Counted from the first letter of the stretch, positions 1 to 7,799 are shown. The stretch is 64,000 nucleotides of DNA from Rhizobium sp. Q54 (GCA_945882615.1 CAMCWK010000006.1:62001-126000); one strand, 5' to 3'. A program made the numbers and translations. Notes: a model not told the origin generated them from the letters alone.

Positions 1-52
1 GGGTCAGGCCCAAAAGCGCGGCGCGCAACGAAGCGGAAGGTCGAAACGGCAT
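1..52 (-). CDS. bamD: BamD-like outer membrane assembly lipoprotein, N-terminal fragment
   Basis: Only the first 17 codons lie in the window. The minus strand reads ATG followed by MPFRPSASLRAALLGLT, a basic start running into a hydrophobic stretch as in a secretion or lipoprotein signal. An AAGGA Shine-Dalgarno lies 6 nt before the ATG. The gene is cut by the window edge. In alphaproteobacteria the gene following lpxC on the same strand is commonly bamD (comL), the lipoprotein that works with BamA in beta-barrel insertion, so that name rests on synteny. The fragment itself shows only a signal-like start, and the lipobox cysteine is out of view. Any other exported protein would also fit. Confidence 0.5.
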   Translation of the reverse strand, partial: MPFRPSASLRAALLGLT

Positions 53-78
53 CACGAGTCCTTTTGCGCGAAAATCAC

Positions 79-97
79 GTTAAATCAATGGTTTAAC
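79..97. promoter_or_regulatory. Inverted repeat upstream of the bamD-like gene
   Basis: GTTAAA-N7-TTTAAC is a perfect 6-bp inverted repeat 27 bp upstream of the bamD-like start, in the only AT-rich part of the lpxC-bamD spacer. A TATATA stretch lies further upstream near 133-138. It resembles paired TTAA half sites of the CtrA type, but the half sites are 9 bp apart instead of the usual 7, so it is only a candidate operator or promoter element. Confidence 0.3.
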
Positions 98-177
98 GGC
101 AGCCCAACGGCGGCTTCGCGTCTTACGGCCCCTATATACCGCGCTCCCCCCGATTGAGGAAAGTGTCAGTTTTTAAA

Positions 178-319
178 GGAACCCCTCCGCCTTTCGCTGG
201 CTTTCGGGCGCGCAAGGCAGGTTTCAGGGCCGTCCTTCGCGCCCGGCCAGCTCCGTTCGGCTCGCTTGGCTGCGAGCCTCACCCTCCCCTTCTTGCGTGC
301 TGGCGCACGCGAAGGGGAG
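178..319 (+). repeat. Dispersed GC-rich repeat ending in a CTCCCCTT/AAGGGGAG hairpin, copy 1
   Basis: The plus strand starts with GAACCCCTCCG and ends in a CTCCCCTTC...GAAGGGGAG hairpin. A second element with the same start block and the same kind of hairpin lies, inverted, at 33047-33140. The middles differ, so this is a loose family and not a recent duplication. No gene is visible in it; the 74-aa track ORF here is just the GC-rich repeat read through. Confidence 0.5.
284..319 (-). terminator. Hairpin directly after lpxC
   Basis: Read on the minus strand, CTCCCCTTC then GCGTGC, loop GCCA, GCACGC, two bulged bases and GAAGGGGAG form a long GC-rich stem. It starts immediately after the TAG stop of lpxC. 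There is no T run after it, so it is a terminator-like or 3'-end-stabilising hairpin. It would separate lpxC from the bamD-like gene. Confidence 0.5.
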
Positions 320-1162
320 CTAGGCCTGCGTAAGCCGGTAGTTGGCGGGGTCGGAAAACAGTGCCCGCAGCAGGGCATTGTTGGTGGCATGGCCGGATTT
401 TCGGCCCTCGAAGCGGGCGATCAGCGGGGCGCCCGCCAGCGCCATGTCGCCAATGGCGTCCAGGATCTTGTGGCGGACGAACTCGTCGGCGAAGCGCTGG
501 GTTTGCCGGTTGACCACGCCGGTAGCGTCCAGCGCCAGGGTGTTGGCCAGCGAGGCGCCCTTGGCCAGGTTCATCTTGTTCAGCGCTTCCAGCTCGCTGA
601 GAAAGCCGAAGGTGCGGGCCGGGGCGATCTCGGCCTTGAAGCCGGCGCGGGTGAAGGCGAACTGGTAGAACTGCTCGCCGATCACCGGAAAGCTCAGCTC
701 ATAGGAATAGGACAGCCGGTCATCGGGCAGCAGCGAGGCCTTGGCGTCGCCGCTTTCCACCGTTACCGGCCGGACCACCTGAATGGCGGTGCGGGCCTCC
801 CCCTGCTCCGCCATACCGGCGCTTTCCAGCAGGATGAGATAAGACAGGGCATCGCCGTCCAGGATCGGCGGCTCGGGCCCGTCCAGCGTCACCAGCATAT
901 CGTCGATCTCAAGCCCGGCGGTTGCCGCCATCAGATGCTCGACCACGCCGACCTTGGCGCTGCCCGATTCCAGGACAGTACCCAGCCGGGTTTCCCCGAC
1001 ATGGGAATAGAGCGCGGCGATGTCGGCATTCAGGTCGGCGCGGCGAAAGACAATGCCGCTGCCGCTGGCCGCGGGCGCGCAGGTCATGGTCACCTGCACC
1101 CCGGCATGCAGAGCGGTGCCGGTGGCGGTGACGGGATGGGCAAGGGTATGGCGGGGGGGCAT
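320..1162 (-). CDS. lpxC: UDP-3-O-acyl-N-acetylglucosamine deacetylase LpxC
   Basis: This zinc enzyme removes the acetyl group from UDP-3-O-acyl-GlcNAc, the committed step of lipid A synthesis in the cytoplasm. At 280 aa it is slightly shorter than typical LpxC (about 300). Visible signatures are GTALHAG near residue 15, VVEHLMAA with the expected general-base Glu75 and zinc His76, PARTFGF near 181, FVRHKILDAIGDM with zinc ligands His231 and Asp235, and GHATNNALL with His258. An AAGG lies about 6 nt before the ATG. It usually follows ftsZ directly in alphaproteobacteria; here about 12 kb of accessory genes separate them. The upstream TonB receptor gene is 55 bp away behind two hairpins, so lpxC may depend on its own promoter. 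Confidence 0.96.
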   Translation of the reverse strand: MPPRHTLAHPVTATGTALHAGVQVTMTCAPAASGSGIVFRRADLNADIAALYSHVGETRLGTVLESGSAKVGVVEHLMAATAGLEIDDMLVTLDGPEPPILDGDALSYLILLESAGMAEQGEARTAIQVVRPVTVESGDAKASLLPDDRLSYSYELSFPVIGEQFYQFAFTRAGFKAEIAPARTFGFLSELEALNKMNLAKGASLANTLALDATGVVNRQTQRFADEFVRHKILDAIGDMALAGAPLIARFEGRKSGHATNNALLRALFSDPANYRLTQA

Positions 1163-1172
1163 GGCCGACCTT

Positions 1173-1213
1173 AACCCGGACGGTCCGGGTTTCGAAAGGC
1201 GGCCCCCCGCCTT
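1173..1213 (-). terminator. Two short hairpins between the TonB receptor gene and lpxC
   Basis: The 55-bp spacer holds two perfect small stems. AACCCGGA/TCCGGGTT has a CGG loop (1173-1191) and AAGGCGG/CCGCCTT has a C4 loop (1196-1213). They follow the TonB receptor stop on the minus strand and lack a proper T run. Partial termination or mRNA end protection is likely, insulating lpxC from iron-regulated transcription. Confidence 0.45.
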
Positions 1214-1217
1214 GTTG

Positions 1218-3440
1218 TTAAAGCCGCGCCGTCAGCGACACGCCGTAATTGCGGCCGGGCTGGGTATAGGCGTCGGTGACGGTGGAGGTGGAGGCCAGGC
1301 CCCGCACATCCGACCACCAGCTGTATTTCTTGTCGAACAGGTTGAAGAGGCCGCCGCGCAGCGTGAAGTGCTGGTTGATGTTCCAGAAGGCGGTGGCGTC
1401 CACGATGTTGAACGAGCCTGGCAGGTAGCAGGACGGCGTGCAGGTCGCGGGATTGACGCGGTCCGCCACCTTGCCCGCCGAATGCACCAGGTTGATGCGC
1501 GTGCCCCAGATGTTGTCCGAATCGCGATAACCCAGGCCGGCCACGATCTTGACCGGATCGACGCTGTCCAGCGGGCGGCGCACGCCGGCATTCTTGGAAT
1601 TGCCATGGGCATAGGAGGCCGCGACGATGGCGTCGAAGCCGCTGCCAAGGTCCACACTGCCCTTGAATTCCAGCCCCTTGATCAACACGCTGCCCTGATT
1701 GATGAACTGGAAGACGGCCGGATTGGTGGGCGTGAAGGCGCCGCCGACCATCACCTGGTCGATGAAGTCCTTGTATTGACCCACGAACGCCGTGCCGCTG
1801 AGCGAGAAACGGTCGTCGATATAGCGCAGGCCGCCTTCGAGGGTCTGGCTGGTTTCCGGGCGCAGGTTCGGGTTGGGAACGGAAGTGTAGTTGGCGATTA
1901 TGTTGGCGAAGGCGTTGTTGACCTGGCCCGGCGCCGGCGCCTTGAAGCCTTCCGCCCAGTTGCCGAACACCTTGATCTGGGGCGTGACCGAATAGATCGC
2001 GGCGAATTTGGGCGAGACATGCGACTTGCTCTGGCCCGCCATCACCGCGCCGGTCAGCAGCGCATCGGCCTTGGGATCGAGCGAATAGGTGTCCAGGCGG
2101 ATGGCCGGATAGAGCTTGAGGTCGCCATTCAGCAGGCTGATTTCATCCTGGACGAAGAAGCTGGCCAGGGTGAAATCGGTGTTGGGGAAGGCGCGCGTGG
2201 GGAAGGTTTCACCGGCGGGGGGAACCGTGCCGTCGCGAATGCCTTCCTGGCGCGAGAAGGACACATCAAAACCGGCGATGACGATATGGCTGGCAAAGCC
2301 GGTGGCAAAGCTGGTCTCGGCCTGGCCGGTGAAGCCGAACACGGCATTGTCGAAGGTGTTGATGCGCAGGCGGTCGGCGGCGGTGTTGCGGTCCTCGTCC
2401 GAGAACTGGCGCGTCTTGGCGTTCTGGTAATAGCCGGCCAGGAAGGCGCTTTCGATCAGGTCGCCCGCCGCGCCCTCATAACGGTAATCCAGGCTGTAGC
2501 GGCTGCGCTTGGTGGTGTCGCGCGCGGTGAGGCCCAGGGCGCTGGTGGCGGCCAGCGGCGGCTTGGCGATGGCGCTGAGCACCAGCGCGTTCATCTCGCT
2601 GTCGAAATATTCGTAGGTCGCCCGCAAGGTATGAGCGCCCGAGGGCTGATAGACCAGCTTGGACAGGACCGCGTTGGTCAGGATGTCCTGCGGGTTGGGG
2701 GCGGTGCGGTCGGTGTTGCGGGCATAATTGGTGCCCATGGTCTTGATCTCATGGCCGTCGCGGCGGGTGAACGACACCATCGCGCTCCACGGGCCCTCGC
2801 CCACCGCGCCCACCACATTGGTGGAGACGGTATTGTCGGCGCTGGTATAGCTGGGCGTGCCCTGCACCGCGAAGCCGCGGCCGTCCTTGATATAGTCGTA
2901 GGGGTCCTTGGTGACGAAGCTGACGGCGCCGGCGATGCCATCGCTGCCGTACAGCGCCGAGGCCGGGCCGCGCAGGATTTCCACCGACTTGAGGGTGTCG
3001 GTGTCGAAATAGTCGCCGCGCCCAACCGATTGGCCGCCGAAGCTGAAGCCGTCCGGCACACGGATGCCGTCATTGATGATCAGCACCCGGTTGCCTTCCA
3101 GCCCGCGGATGTTGAAACCGGCATTGCCGTCGCGCCCGGTATTGGCGCCGGCGGCGGTGAAGCGCGCGGGCGCTGTGCGCACCGAGACGCCCGGCTCGTA
3201 GCGAACCAGATCCTTGATGTCCTGGACGAAGTTTTCCTCGATCTCCTGCGCGGTGATCACGCTGACGGTGGCGGGGACCTCCGACACAAGTTCCGGGCGG
3301 CGCGTGGCCGAAACGGTGATCGCTTCGTTCGCCGCCACGACTTGGGTTTGCTGCGCCTTCGCGCCGGTGAGCGCGACGGGCGCGCAGCTGAGCATCAATG
3401 CCGACAGGCTTGCGCGCAGGAGAGTGTTGGAAATCGACAT
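1218..3440 (-). CDS. TonB-dependent receptor, heme/hemoglobin-type
   Basis: Outer-membrane beta-barrel for TonB/ExbBD-energised uptake, probably of heme or another iron compound. I chose the ATG at 3440 (740 aa) over the longer track ORF, because MSISNTLLRASLSALMLS... is a signal peptide and CCAAGGGG lies 7 nt upstream. After the signal come a TonB box (EAITVSAT), a plug domain with FNIRGLEGNRVLIINDGIR and VEILRGPASALYGSDGIAG, and a barrel ending in aromatic-rich strands up to ...VSLTARL. The plug wording fits the hemoglobin/transferrin/lactoferrin receptor group. A Fur-like box sits about 27 bp upstream. It follows the EF-hand and DUF4198 genes on the same strand. The substrate is inferred from family and operator only. 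Confidence 0.9.
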   Translation of the reverse strand: MSISNTLLRASLSALMLSCAPVALTGAKAQQTQVVAANEAITVSATRRPELVSEVPATVSVITAQEIEENFVQDIKDLVRYEPGVSVRTAPARFTAAGANTGRDGNAGFNIRGLEGNRVLIINDGIRVPDGFSFGGQSVGRGDYFDTDTLKSVEILRGPASALYGSDGIAGAVSFVTKDPYDYIKDGRGFAVQGTPSYTSADNTVSTNVVGAVGEGPWSAMVSFTRRDGHEIKTMGTNYARNTDRTAPNPQDILTNAVLSKLVYQPSGAHTLRATYEYFDSEMNALVLSAIAKPPLAATSALGLTARDTTKRSRYSLDYRYEGAAGDLIESAFLAGYYQNAKTRQFSDEDRNTAADRLRINTFDNAVFGFTGQAETSFATGFASHIVIAGFDVSFSRQEGIRDGTVPPAGETFPTRAFPNTDFTLASFFVQDEISLLNGDLKLYPAIRLDTYSLDPKADALLTGAVMAGQSKSHVSPKFAAIYSVTPQIKVFGNWAEGFKAPAPGQVNNAFANIIANYTSVPNPNLRPETSQTLEGGLRYIDDRFSLSGTAFVGQYKDFIDQVMVGGAFTPTNPAVFQFINQGSVLIKGLEFKGSVDLGSGFDAIVAASYAHGNSKNAGVRRPLDSVDPVKIVAGLGYRDSDNIWGTRINLVHSAGKVADRVNPATCTPSCYLPGSFNIVDATAFWNINQHFTLRGGLFNLFDKKYSWWSDVRGLASTSTVTDAYTQPGRNYGVSLTARL

Positions 3441-3466
3441 AAAAAGCCCCTTGGGTGAAATAATAT

Positions 3467-3487
3467 TAAGAGTGAGAGTCATTCGCA
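3467..3487 (-). promoter_or_regulatory. Fur-like operator before the TonB receptor gene
   Basis: The minus strand carries TGCGAATGACTCTCA, close to the proteobacterial Fur site TGCAAATGATTCTCA; 15 of 21 positions of the full site agree by hand alignment. It lies in the 122-bp gap between the EF-hand and receptor genes. Fur with iron would shut off the receptor. Confidence 0.6.
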
Positions 3488-3562
3488 TTAGATGAATGGC
3501 GTTCATGCGGTCCCCCGGATGATCATTCGCCAATGCGTGAAATCAGGCGCCGCCTGCGCCGA

Positions 3563-4066
3563 TCAGAAGTTCTCGGCCTTGTCCTTTTCGTCGACCGTGC
3601 CGTCCTTGTTGCTGTCGAAGGCGGCGAACAGGTTCTTGCCGGTGGCGTCGAATTCGTCAGCGGTGATCTGGCCGTCCTTGCTCTTGTCCAGCACCTTGAA
3701 GCGCGAATGGCCCTGCTTGATCTGCCCCTCGCGCATGGCCGCGAGCTGGCGGTCCAGCCGCACGGTGAACTCGCCGACATATTCGGCGTCATTCACCGAA
3801 CCATTGCCGTCGGCATCGATGCGCTTGTAGTCGCTGGTGCGCTGGCCGTTGAATTCGGCCAGGGTGACGACGGCGTCGCCATTCACGTCATAGAAATCCA
3901 GGAAGTTGATCTTCTCATGGCCGCCGGCAGCGCGTTCGGCCGGAATGGTGGTGGGCGTGGCGGATTTTTGCGTGGCCGTGCTTTGGGGCGGCGTGGTGGC
4001 GGTCTGGGCCGCGGCGGCGCTGGCGGTGATCGCGGCGGCGCCGAGCAGAAGGGTGATGCGGTTCAT
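3563..4066 (-). CDS. Secreted EF-hand calcium-binding protein
   Basis: A 167-aa protein with an N-terminal signal peptide (about residues 1-20, ending ASAAAAQ), a low-complexity Thr/Pro/Ala linker, and four EF-hand loops. The loops begin at about Asp60 (DVNGDAVVTLAEF), Asp84 (DADGNGSVNDAEY), Asp127 (DKSKDGQITADEF) and Asp151 (DSNKDGTVDEKD). It is expected to bind calcium in the periplasm. It sits between the DUF4198 and TonB receptor genes on the same strand, 14 bp after DUF4198. Such EF-hand proteins recur near receptor/DUF4198 clusters, but their job is not established. No enzymatic domain is visible. Confidence 0.85.
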   Translation of the reverse strand: MNRITLLLGAAAITASAAAAQTATTPPQSTATQKSATPTTIPAERAAGGHEKINFLDFYDVNGDAVVTLAEFNGQRTSDYKRIDADGNGSVNDAEYVGEFTVRLDRQLAAMREGQIKQGHSRFKVLDKSKDGQITADEFDATGKNLFAAFDSNKDGTVDEKDKAENF

Positions 4067-4080
4067 GGTCGATCTTTCTC

Positions 4081-4884
4081 TTAACGTGTGACTTCAAATG
4101 TGAGGGAGGTGGTGTAGCTGCGATACGGCGTGGCGGCGCCCGCGGGGGAATCGCCGCGATGGCGCGCCATGATCATGTAGATGCCGGGCTGGGCGAATTT
4201 CAGCTTTAGCTTGCCGCCCGCGTCGGTCTTGTTGATCTCTTCGAACTTCTTCTCGTCATAGTCGCCGCCCTGGCGATAGAGGAAGGTCTCGACATCGGCG
4301 AGCGGCTTGCCGCCCCAGGACACCGTCATCTCGAAGCCCTCGTCCAGGAAGATGGCGTTGGGATGGGTGATGGGGGTGAAAGCCAGGCGGCCCTGCGGCG
4401 GCAGCTTCAGCACCGCGTCGGACGGCTTGCCCTTGGAGACATAGACGTCGGTGACGGTGGCGGTCTGCGACCTGGAAATCTCGGTGGCGTCCTTCGGCAC
4501 CTCGGCCTTGGGGTCTTCCGGATTCACGATGACCCATTCGCCCTTCACCTTGGCGATGGTGGAGATCCGGCCCAAGCGCTCGCCCGAGGTAAACAGATAG
4601 GTGCCCGGCTCGTTGATGTCGCTTTCGAGGATGGTGATCTGTTCGAAGCTGGCAATCTTGTCGAAGCTGTCGCGCTTGCCGTCGGGGCGGTAGAGATGGA
4701 ACTCCTTGGAGGTCAGCGCGACATCGGACGAGAACATCTTCTCGGCGAACCCGCCTTCCAGCGTAATCATCTTGCCTTCGGTCACCGAGAAATAATTCGG
4801 CAGCAGGAAGGAGGTGTGCGCCATGGCGGCCACTGGAATAATCGCCATACCGGCACCCAGTGCGGCTCGCAGAACAGTCTTCAT
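4081..4884 (-). CDS. DUF4198 family periplasmic protein
   Basis: The track ORF runs to 5367 but its first 161 codons lie antisense to the ApbE gene. The real start is the ATG at 4884 (267 aa), preceded by AGGGG and opening with signal peptide MKTVLRAALGAGMAIIPVAAMA. Cleavage after AMA would leave histidine as the first mature residue (HTSFLLPNYF), a common feature of this family. DUF4198 proteins are beta-sandwich periplasmic proteins often beside metal or siderophore receptors; a metal-handling role is likely but unproven. The gene starts the minus-strand set DUF4198, EF-hand, TonB receptor, and shares a divergent Fur-like promoter region with the ApbE gene. Confidence 0.85.
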   Translation of the reverse strand: MKTVLRAALGAGMAIIPVAAMAHTSFLLPNYFSVTEGKMITLEGGFAEKMFSSDVALTSKEFHLYRPDGKRDSFDKIASFEQITILESDINEPGTYLFTSGERLGRISTIAKVKGEWVIVNPEDPKAEVPKDATEISRSQTATVTDVYVSKGKPSDAVLKLPPQGRLAFTPITHPNAIFLDEGFEMTVSWGGKPLADVETFLYRQGGDYDEKKFEEINKTDAGGKLKLKFAQPGIYMIMARHRGDSPAGAATPYRSYTTSLTFEVTR

Positions 4885-4957
4885 CGCCAATTCCCCTATG
4901 AGCCGGCAACCGCCGGGCCTACCCAACAAGTTCCCAATAGACGAACTGCGATGCACT

Positions 4958-4978
4958 TGCAACTGAGTCTCACCTGCA
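4958..4978. promoter_or_regulatory. Fur-like operator in the divergent DUF4198/ApbE promoter
   Basis: TGCAACTGAGTCTCACCTGC followed by A matches the Fur site TGCAAATGATTCTCATTTGCA at 17 of 21 positions. It lies between two divergent genes (starts at 4884 minus and 5045 plus), so a single Fur dimer pair could control both. Confidence 0.65.
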
Positions 4979-5044
4979 TTAGCAAATAGACCCTGCTTCC
5001 GGGCTAAATTTTCAGCCAAATTCCAAGAATTCGAAGGGTCGATC

Positions 5045-6475
5045 ATGCGCATCAGATACGGGCTGGGACTGACGGGCAGCGCCATCGCGGCGCTGATGCA
5101 GCCGGCCCAGGCGGAAACCGGCACTTGGCGCTTCCATGCCGACCATGTGCTGGGCACCTCGCTCGACCTTGCCGTGGTGGCCAGCAAGCCCCTGGCGGCG
5201 GCGCTGGCGATCGACGCCGCGCGCACCGAGATTGCCCGGCTGGACCGCATCTTAAGCGCCTGGCGCAGCGACAGCGAGTTGATGGCGCTGAACGCGTCGG
5301 AGTCGCTGGCGGTGTCGCCAGAGCTGTTCGCCGTGATCGCGCTTTGCGAGAAAATGCGCGACACCACAGGCGGCGCCTACAGCGCGCGCATTGGACGCCT
5401 GCTGGAGGCTTGCAAGGATAGTGCGCGGCTGGCGGTGAAGATCGAAGCGGCGGACCTGCGCCTGGATGCCGGCACCCGCACGATCACACGGCCAAAGGAT
5501 GTGATTTTCGCCGTGGACGGCCTGGCCAAGGGCTTCATCATCGACCGCGCCCTGACGGCGGCGCGCTGCGTGCCGGACGTGGCCGGGGTGATGGTGGATA
5601 TTGGCGGCGACCTTGCCTGCTGGGGCGCGGCGCCCGATGGCCAGAATGGCAACAAGTCCTGGCGCATCGGCGTGGTGGATGCCGCCAATCCGGCCGACAA
5701 TGCCCCTGCACTCACCCATCTTCTGGTTTCGGGTCAGGCCGTCGCCACCAGCGGACGTTCGGCGCGGGGACAGTTGACCGTGTCACCGTTGACCGGGGCG
5801 CGGCTGGATCACGTCGCTTATGCCACGGCGGTCGCTGATAGCGCCGCCGAGGCCGACGCGCTGGCCACGGCTTTCTCGGTGCTGCCGCCCCAGGACGGTA
5901 TGGCGCTGGCCGACCGTCTGCCCCATGTCGCGGCCCGCATCATCACCAAGGATGGCGAGACCCTCACCTCGTCGCGCTGGCAATGCGCCGCCACGCCGGT
6001 TTGCGTGGCACAGGCCGGCAGCGGCTGGCCGGCGGGCTTTGGCCTCAACATCGAATATGAAGTGCCCAAGATCAGCGCCGGCACCTATCACAATCCTTAC
6101 ATCGCCATCTGGATCACCGACGAGAACCGCGCCCTGATCCGCACCCTGCTGGTGCTGGGCAAGGAAACCCGCTGGAAGGAAGAGAATTACATCTATTGGC
6201 GCCGCTTCGGACGCAACGACACCAAGCTAGTGGATTCGGTCAGCCGCCCCACCCGGCCGCCCGGCCAGTACAATATCAAATGGGACGGACTGGATGATGC
6301 CGGCAAGAAAGTGGCGCAGGGCAAGTATGTGCTGAACATCGAGGCCAGCCGCGAAAAAGGCGGCCATACCTTGCAGCGGCTGGAATTGACGCTGGGCGCG
6401 GATGGCGCTGTGGTCGAGGCCAAGCCGGACGGCGAAATCGGCCAGGTGCGCGCCAGTTATGGGAGAAGCCAGTGA
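5045..6475 (+). CDS. ApbE-like FAD:protein FMN transferase fused to DUF2271
   Basis: A 476-aa two-domain exported protein. Residues 1-23 are a signal peptide (...MQPAQAE). Residues about 25-310 form the ApbE fold, which attaches FMN from FAD to Thr/Ser of target proteins with Mg2+; DGLAKGFIIDRA (158-169) and DIGGDL (185-190) are its conserved blocks. Residues about 330-470 are DUF2271 (EYEVPKISAGTYHNPYIAIW). AAGGG stands before the ATG. The stop overlaps the PepSY gene by 4 nt (GTGA), so the two are translationally coupled. I find no (S/T)GAT-type flavinylation acceptor in the neighbouring proteins, so its target is elsewhere or the domain has another role. It is expressed divergently from DUF4198 across a Fur-like box. 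Confidence 0.9.
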   Translation: MRIRYGLGLTGSAIAALMQPAQAETGTWRFHADHVLGTSLDLAVVASKPLAAALAIDAARTEIARLDRILSAWRSDSELMALNASESLAVSPELFAVIALCEKMRDTTGGAYSARIGRLLEACKDSARLAVKIEAADLRLDAGTRTITRPKDVIFAVDGLAKGFIIDRALTAARCVPDVAGVMVDIGGDLACWGAAPDGQNGNKSWRIGVVDAANPADNAPALTHLLVSGQAVATSGRSARGQLTVSPLTGARLDHVAYATAVADSAAEADALATAFSVLPPQDGMALADRLPHVAARIITKDGETLTSSRWQCAATPVCVAQAGSGWPAGFGLNIEYEVPKISAGTYHNPYIAIWITDENRALIRTLLVLGKETRWKEENYIYWRRFGRNDTKLVDSVSRPTRPPGQYNIKWDGLDDAGKKVAQGKYVLNIEASREKGGHTLQRLELTLGADGAVVEAKPDGEIGQVRASYGRSQ

Positions 6476-7125
6476 CGGATGTTGTGCGTGACATGGTGTC
6501 GGATGCGCTGGCGCGCCGGGCGCGCCCGATGCCGCGCTGGAAGATCGAATTCTATCGCCAGTCGCGGCTGTGGCACGGCTATCTGTCGGCCTTTGCCTTC
6601 ATCTCGCTGATGTTCTTTTCGGTAACGGGGCTGCTGCTCAACCATCCCGAATGGCTGACACTGGAAAGCAAGGCTGAGGAAATTCGCCTCGACCTGCTGC
6701 CGGGCGATATCGCCGCCGCCCGCAAGACGGGCGATCCGGCGCGGGCGCTGGCAGCGCTGATCGACGCCAAAGGCGGCGTGGGCGGGATCTATTCCTCGGG
6801 CGAGATCGACGGCGACGAAGCCTTCCTGCGCTATGAAGGCGTCACCGGCAATGCCAGCGTGATGGTGGACCTGAAGACCGGGGCGGCCGAGGCCACGCTG
6901 CAAAAATCCGACGCCGTCACCATCCTGAACGACCTGCATCGCGGCAAGAACGCCGGAGACGCCTGGAAGCTGTTTATCGACATTTCCGCCGCGATCTTCC
7001 TCGCCTTGTCGCTGGTCGGCTACATCCTGTTCTTCAGCCTGCGCTACCGGCTGGCGCAAAGCTTGGGCCTCACCATCGCGAGCCTGGGCGCCATGGCCGC
7101 GATCTTTGTCTGGCTGGTGCCCTGA
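6472..7125 (+). CDS. PepSY-associated transmembrane protein
   Basis: A 217-aa inner-membrane protein starting at the GTG inside the GTGA overlap with the ApbE gene. RQSRLWHGYLSAFAFISLMFFSVTG is the typical first PepSY-TM helix (about 33-57). A PepSY-like periplasmic segment follows (about 60-165), then helices at about 170-188 and 197-216. Larger relatives act as ferric/flavin reductase or electron-transfer components. Here the protein is short with three helices, and the periplasmic loop lacks visible cofactor ligands. Coupling to ApbE-DUF2271 under a Fur-like box suggests a role in electron delivery for iron reduction at the membrane, which is inference. Confidence 0.85.
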   Translation: MTDVVRDMVSDALARRARPMPRWKIEFYRQSRLWHGYLSAFAFISLMFFSVTGLLLNHPEWLTLESKAEEIRLDLLPGDIAAARKTGDPARALAALIDAKGGVGGIYSSGEIDGDEAFLRYEGVTGNASVMVDLKTGAAEATLQKSDAVTILNDLHRGKNAGDAWKLFIDISAAIFLALSLVGYILFFSLRYRLAQSLGLTIASLGAMAAIFVWLVP

Positions 7126-7183
7126 ACGTTAGAATGTGCTGGTGGTCCGTCCTATTGCGAGAGCATGGAAGCCCCCCTCATTG

Positions 7184-7303
7184 TCAGGAGAAAAGCCTCC
7201 ACATATAGGCCGTGATCCCGAGCGTGGCCATCAGCCCGAAGGGGACCGCAAGAGCAACTTGCAACAGGTTGGCGATACGGTCGTTGGCCTGAATGTCGAA
7301 CAT
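7184..7303 (-). CDS. 39-aa single-helix membrane peptide
   Basis: The track shows a longer 69-aa ORF, but the best start is the ATG at 7303, preceded by CGGAG and a 6-nt AT spacer. It gives MFDIQANDRIANLL... followed by one strong membrane helix (about residues 13-34) and a short WRLFS tail. I do not recognise the family. One copy of a 35-bp element lies 75 bp upstream, and the other copy lies just before the response-regulator gene at 7871. It may be a small membrane protein controlled by that two-component system. The length and lack of homologues I can name keep confidence moderate. Confidence 0.5.
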   Translation of the reverse strand: MFDIQANDRIANLLQVALAVPFGLMATLGITAYMWRLFS

Positions 7304-7377
7304 AAAAATTCTCCGGTTGATCTCGTCCGCCGTGATTGGCTGACACCGGCAGACTGTCACAGCCAGGACAGGAGCGG

Positions 7378-7412
7378 GGTAAGGTGTTCGCAAGCGCGGT
7401 GTAAAGGTTTCG
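7378..7412 (+). repeat. 35-bp element, copy A (GTAA repeats 22 bp apart)
   Basis: GGTAAGGTGTTCGC, then GTGTAAAGG 22 bp after the first GTAA, then TTTCG. It agrees at 26 of 35 positions with copy B at 7800-7834 in the same orientation. The paired GTAA(A) half sites recall CpxR-type boxes. It lies upstream of the 39-aa membrane peptide gene. Confidence 0.5.
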
Positions 7413-7432
7413 GCAAGAACGCATGATGACGT

Positions 7433-7765
7433 TCATCGTGGGGCGGCCAGCGGGATGACGCGGCGCGCAAGGGTAAGAATCTTGTCGCGACTTGCCGGGC
7501 GGCAGAAATGCTCACGTTGCCAGTATTCCAGTTGCGCCTGGACCAGACTTTCGCCAGCACCACAACGGATCAGTTGCGCCAGTTGCTGCGCGATTTCCTT
7601 TACTTCCTCCAGCGTCGTGTCTTGCGGAATATCAAGCGACATCCAGAGGAGGCCAGCCAACGCCTCGTCCGCCAAATCACGGCGTGGATTGTACCTGACG
7701 CGGCACAGCGGGTCGGCAGCCGGCGCGGGCGCCAGCAGGCAGACAGGGTTCATGCGAAGGTTCAT
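7433..7765 (-). CDS. Hypothetical protein, 110 aa
   Basis: A soluble, slightly acidic protein with a helical middle (LADEALAGLLWMSLDIPQD, then TTLEEVKEIAQQLAQLI) and a C-terminal YWQREHFCRPASRDKIL segment. No family is recognised. Two in-frame ATGs (7765 and 7753) are possible and neither has a strong Shine-Dalgarno. It is transcribed away from the response regulator at 7871, with copy B of the 35-bp element between them. The opposite-strand ORF (7508-7804) has less protein-like composition, so I prefer this frame. It could be an accessory gene of the two-component system, but nothing in it shows a function. Confidence 0.5.
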   Translation of the reverse strand: MNLRMNPVCLLAPAPAADPLCRVRYNPRRDLADEALAGLLWMSLDIPQDTTLEEVKEIAQQLAQLIRCGAGESLVQAQLEYWQREHFCRPASRDKILTLARRVIPLAAPR

Positions 7766-7799
7766 GCCCGCAGCCTAGTTCAGGAGGGGCGCGCGCAGC

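Noticed and set aside
1020-3458. 812-aa plus-strand ORF
   Set aside because: Antisense shadow of the TonB receptor and lpxC; low-complexity Gly/Ala/Arg/His composition with no domain.
4885-5367. N-terminal extension of the DUF4198 ORF to 428 aa
   Set aside because: Lies antisense to the ApbE gene; the signal peptide, Shine-Dalgarno and family start are at 4884.
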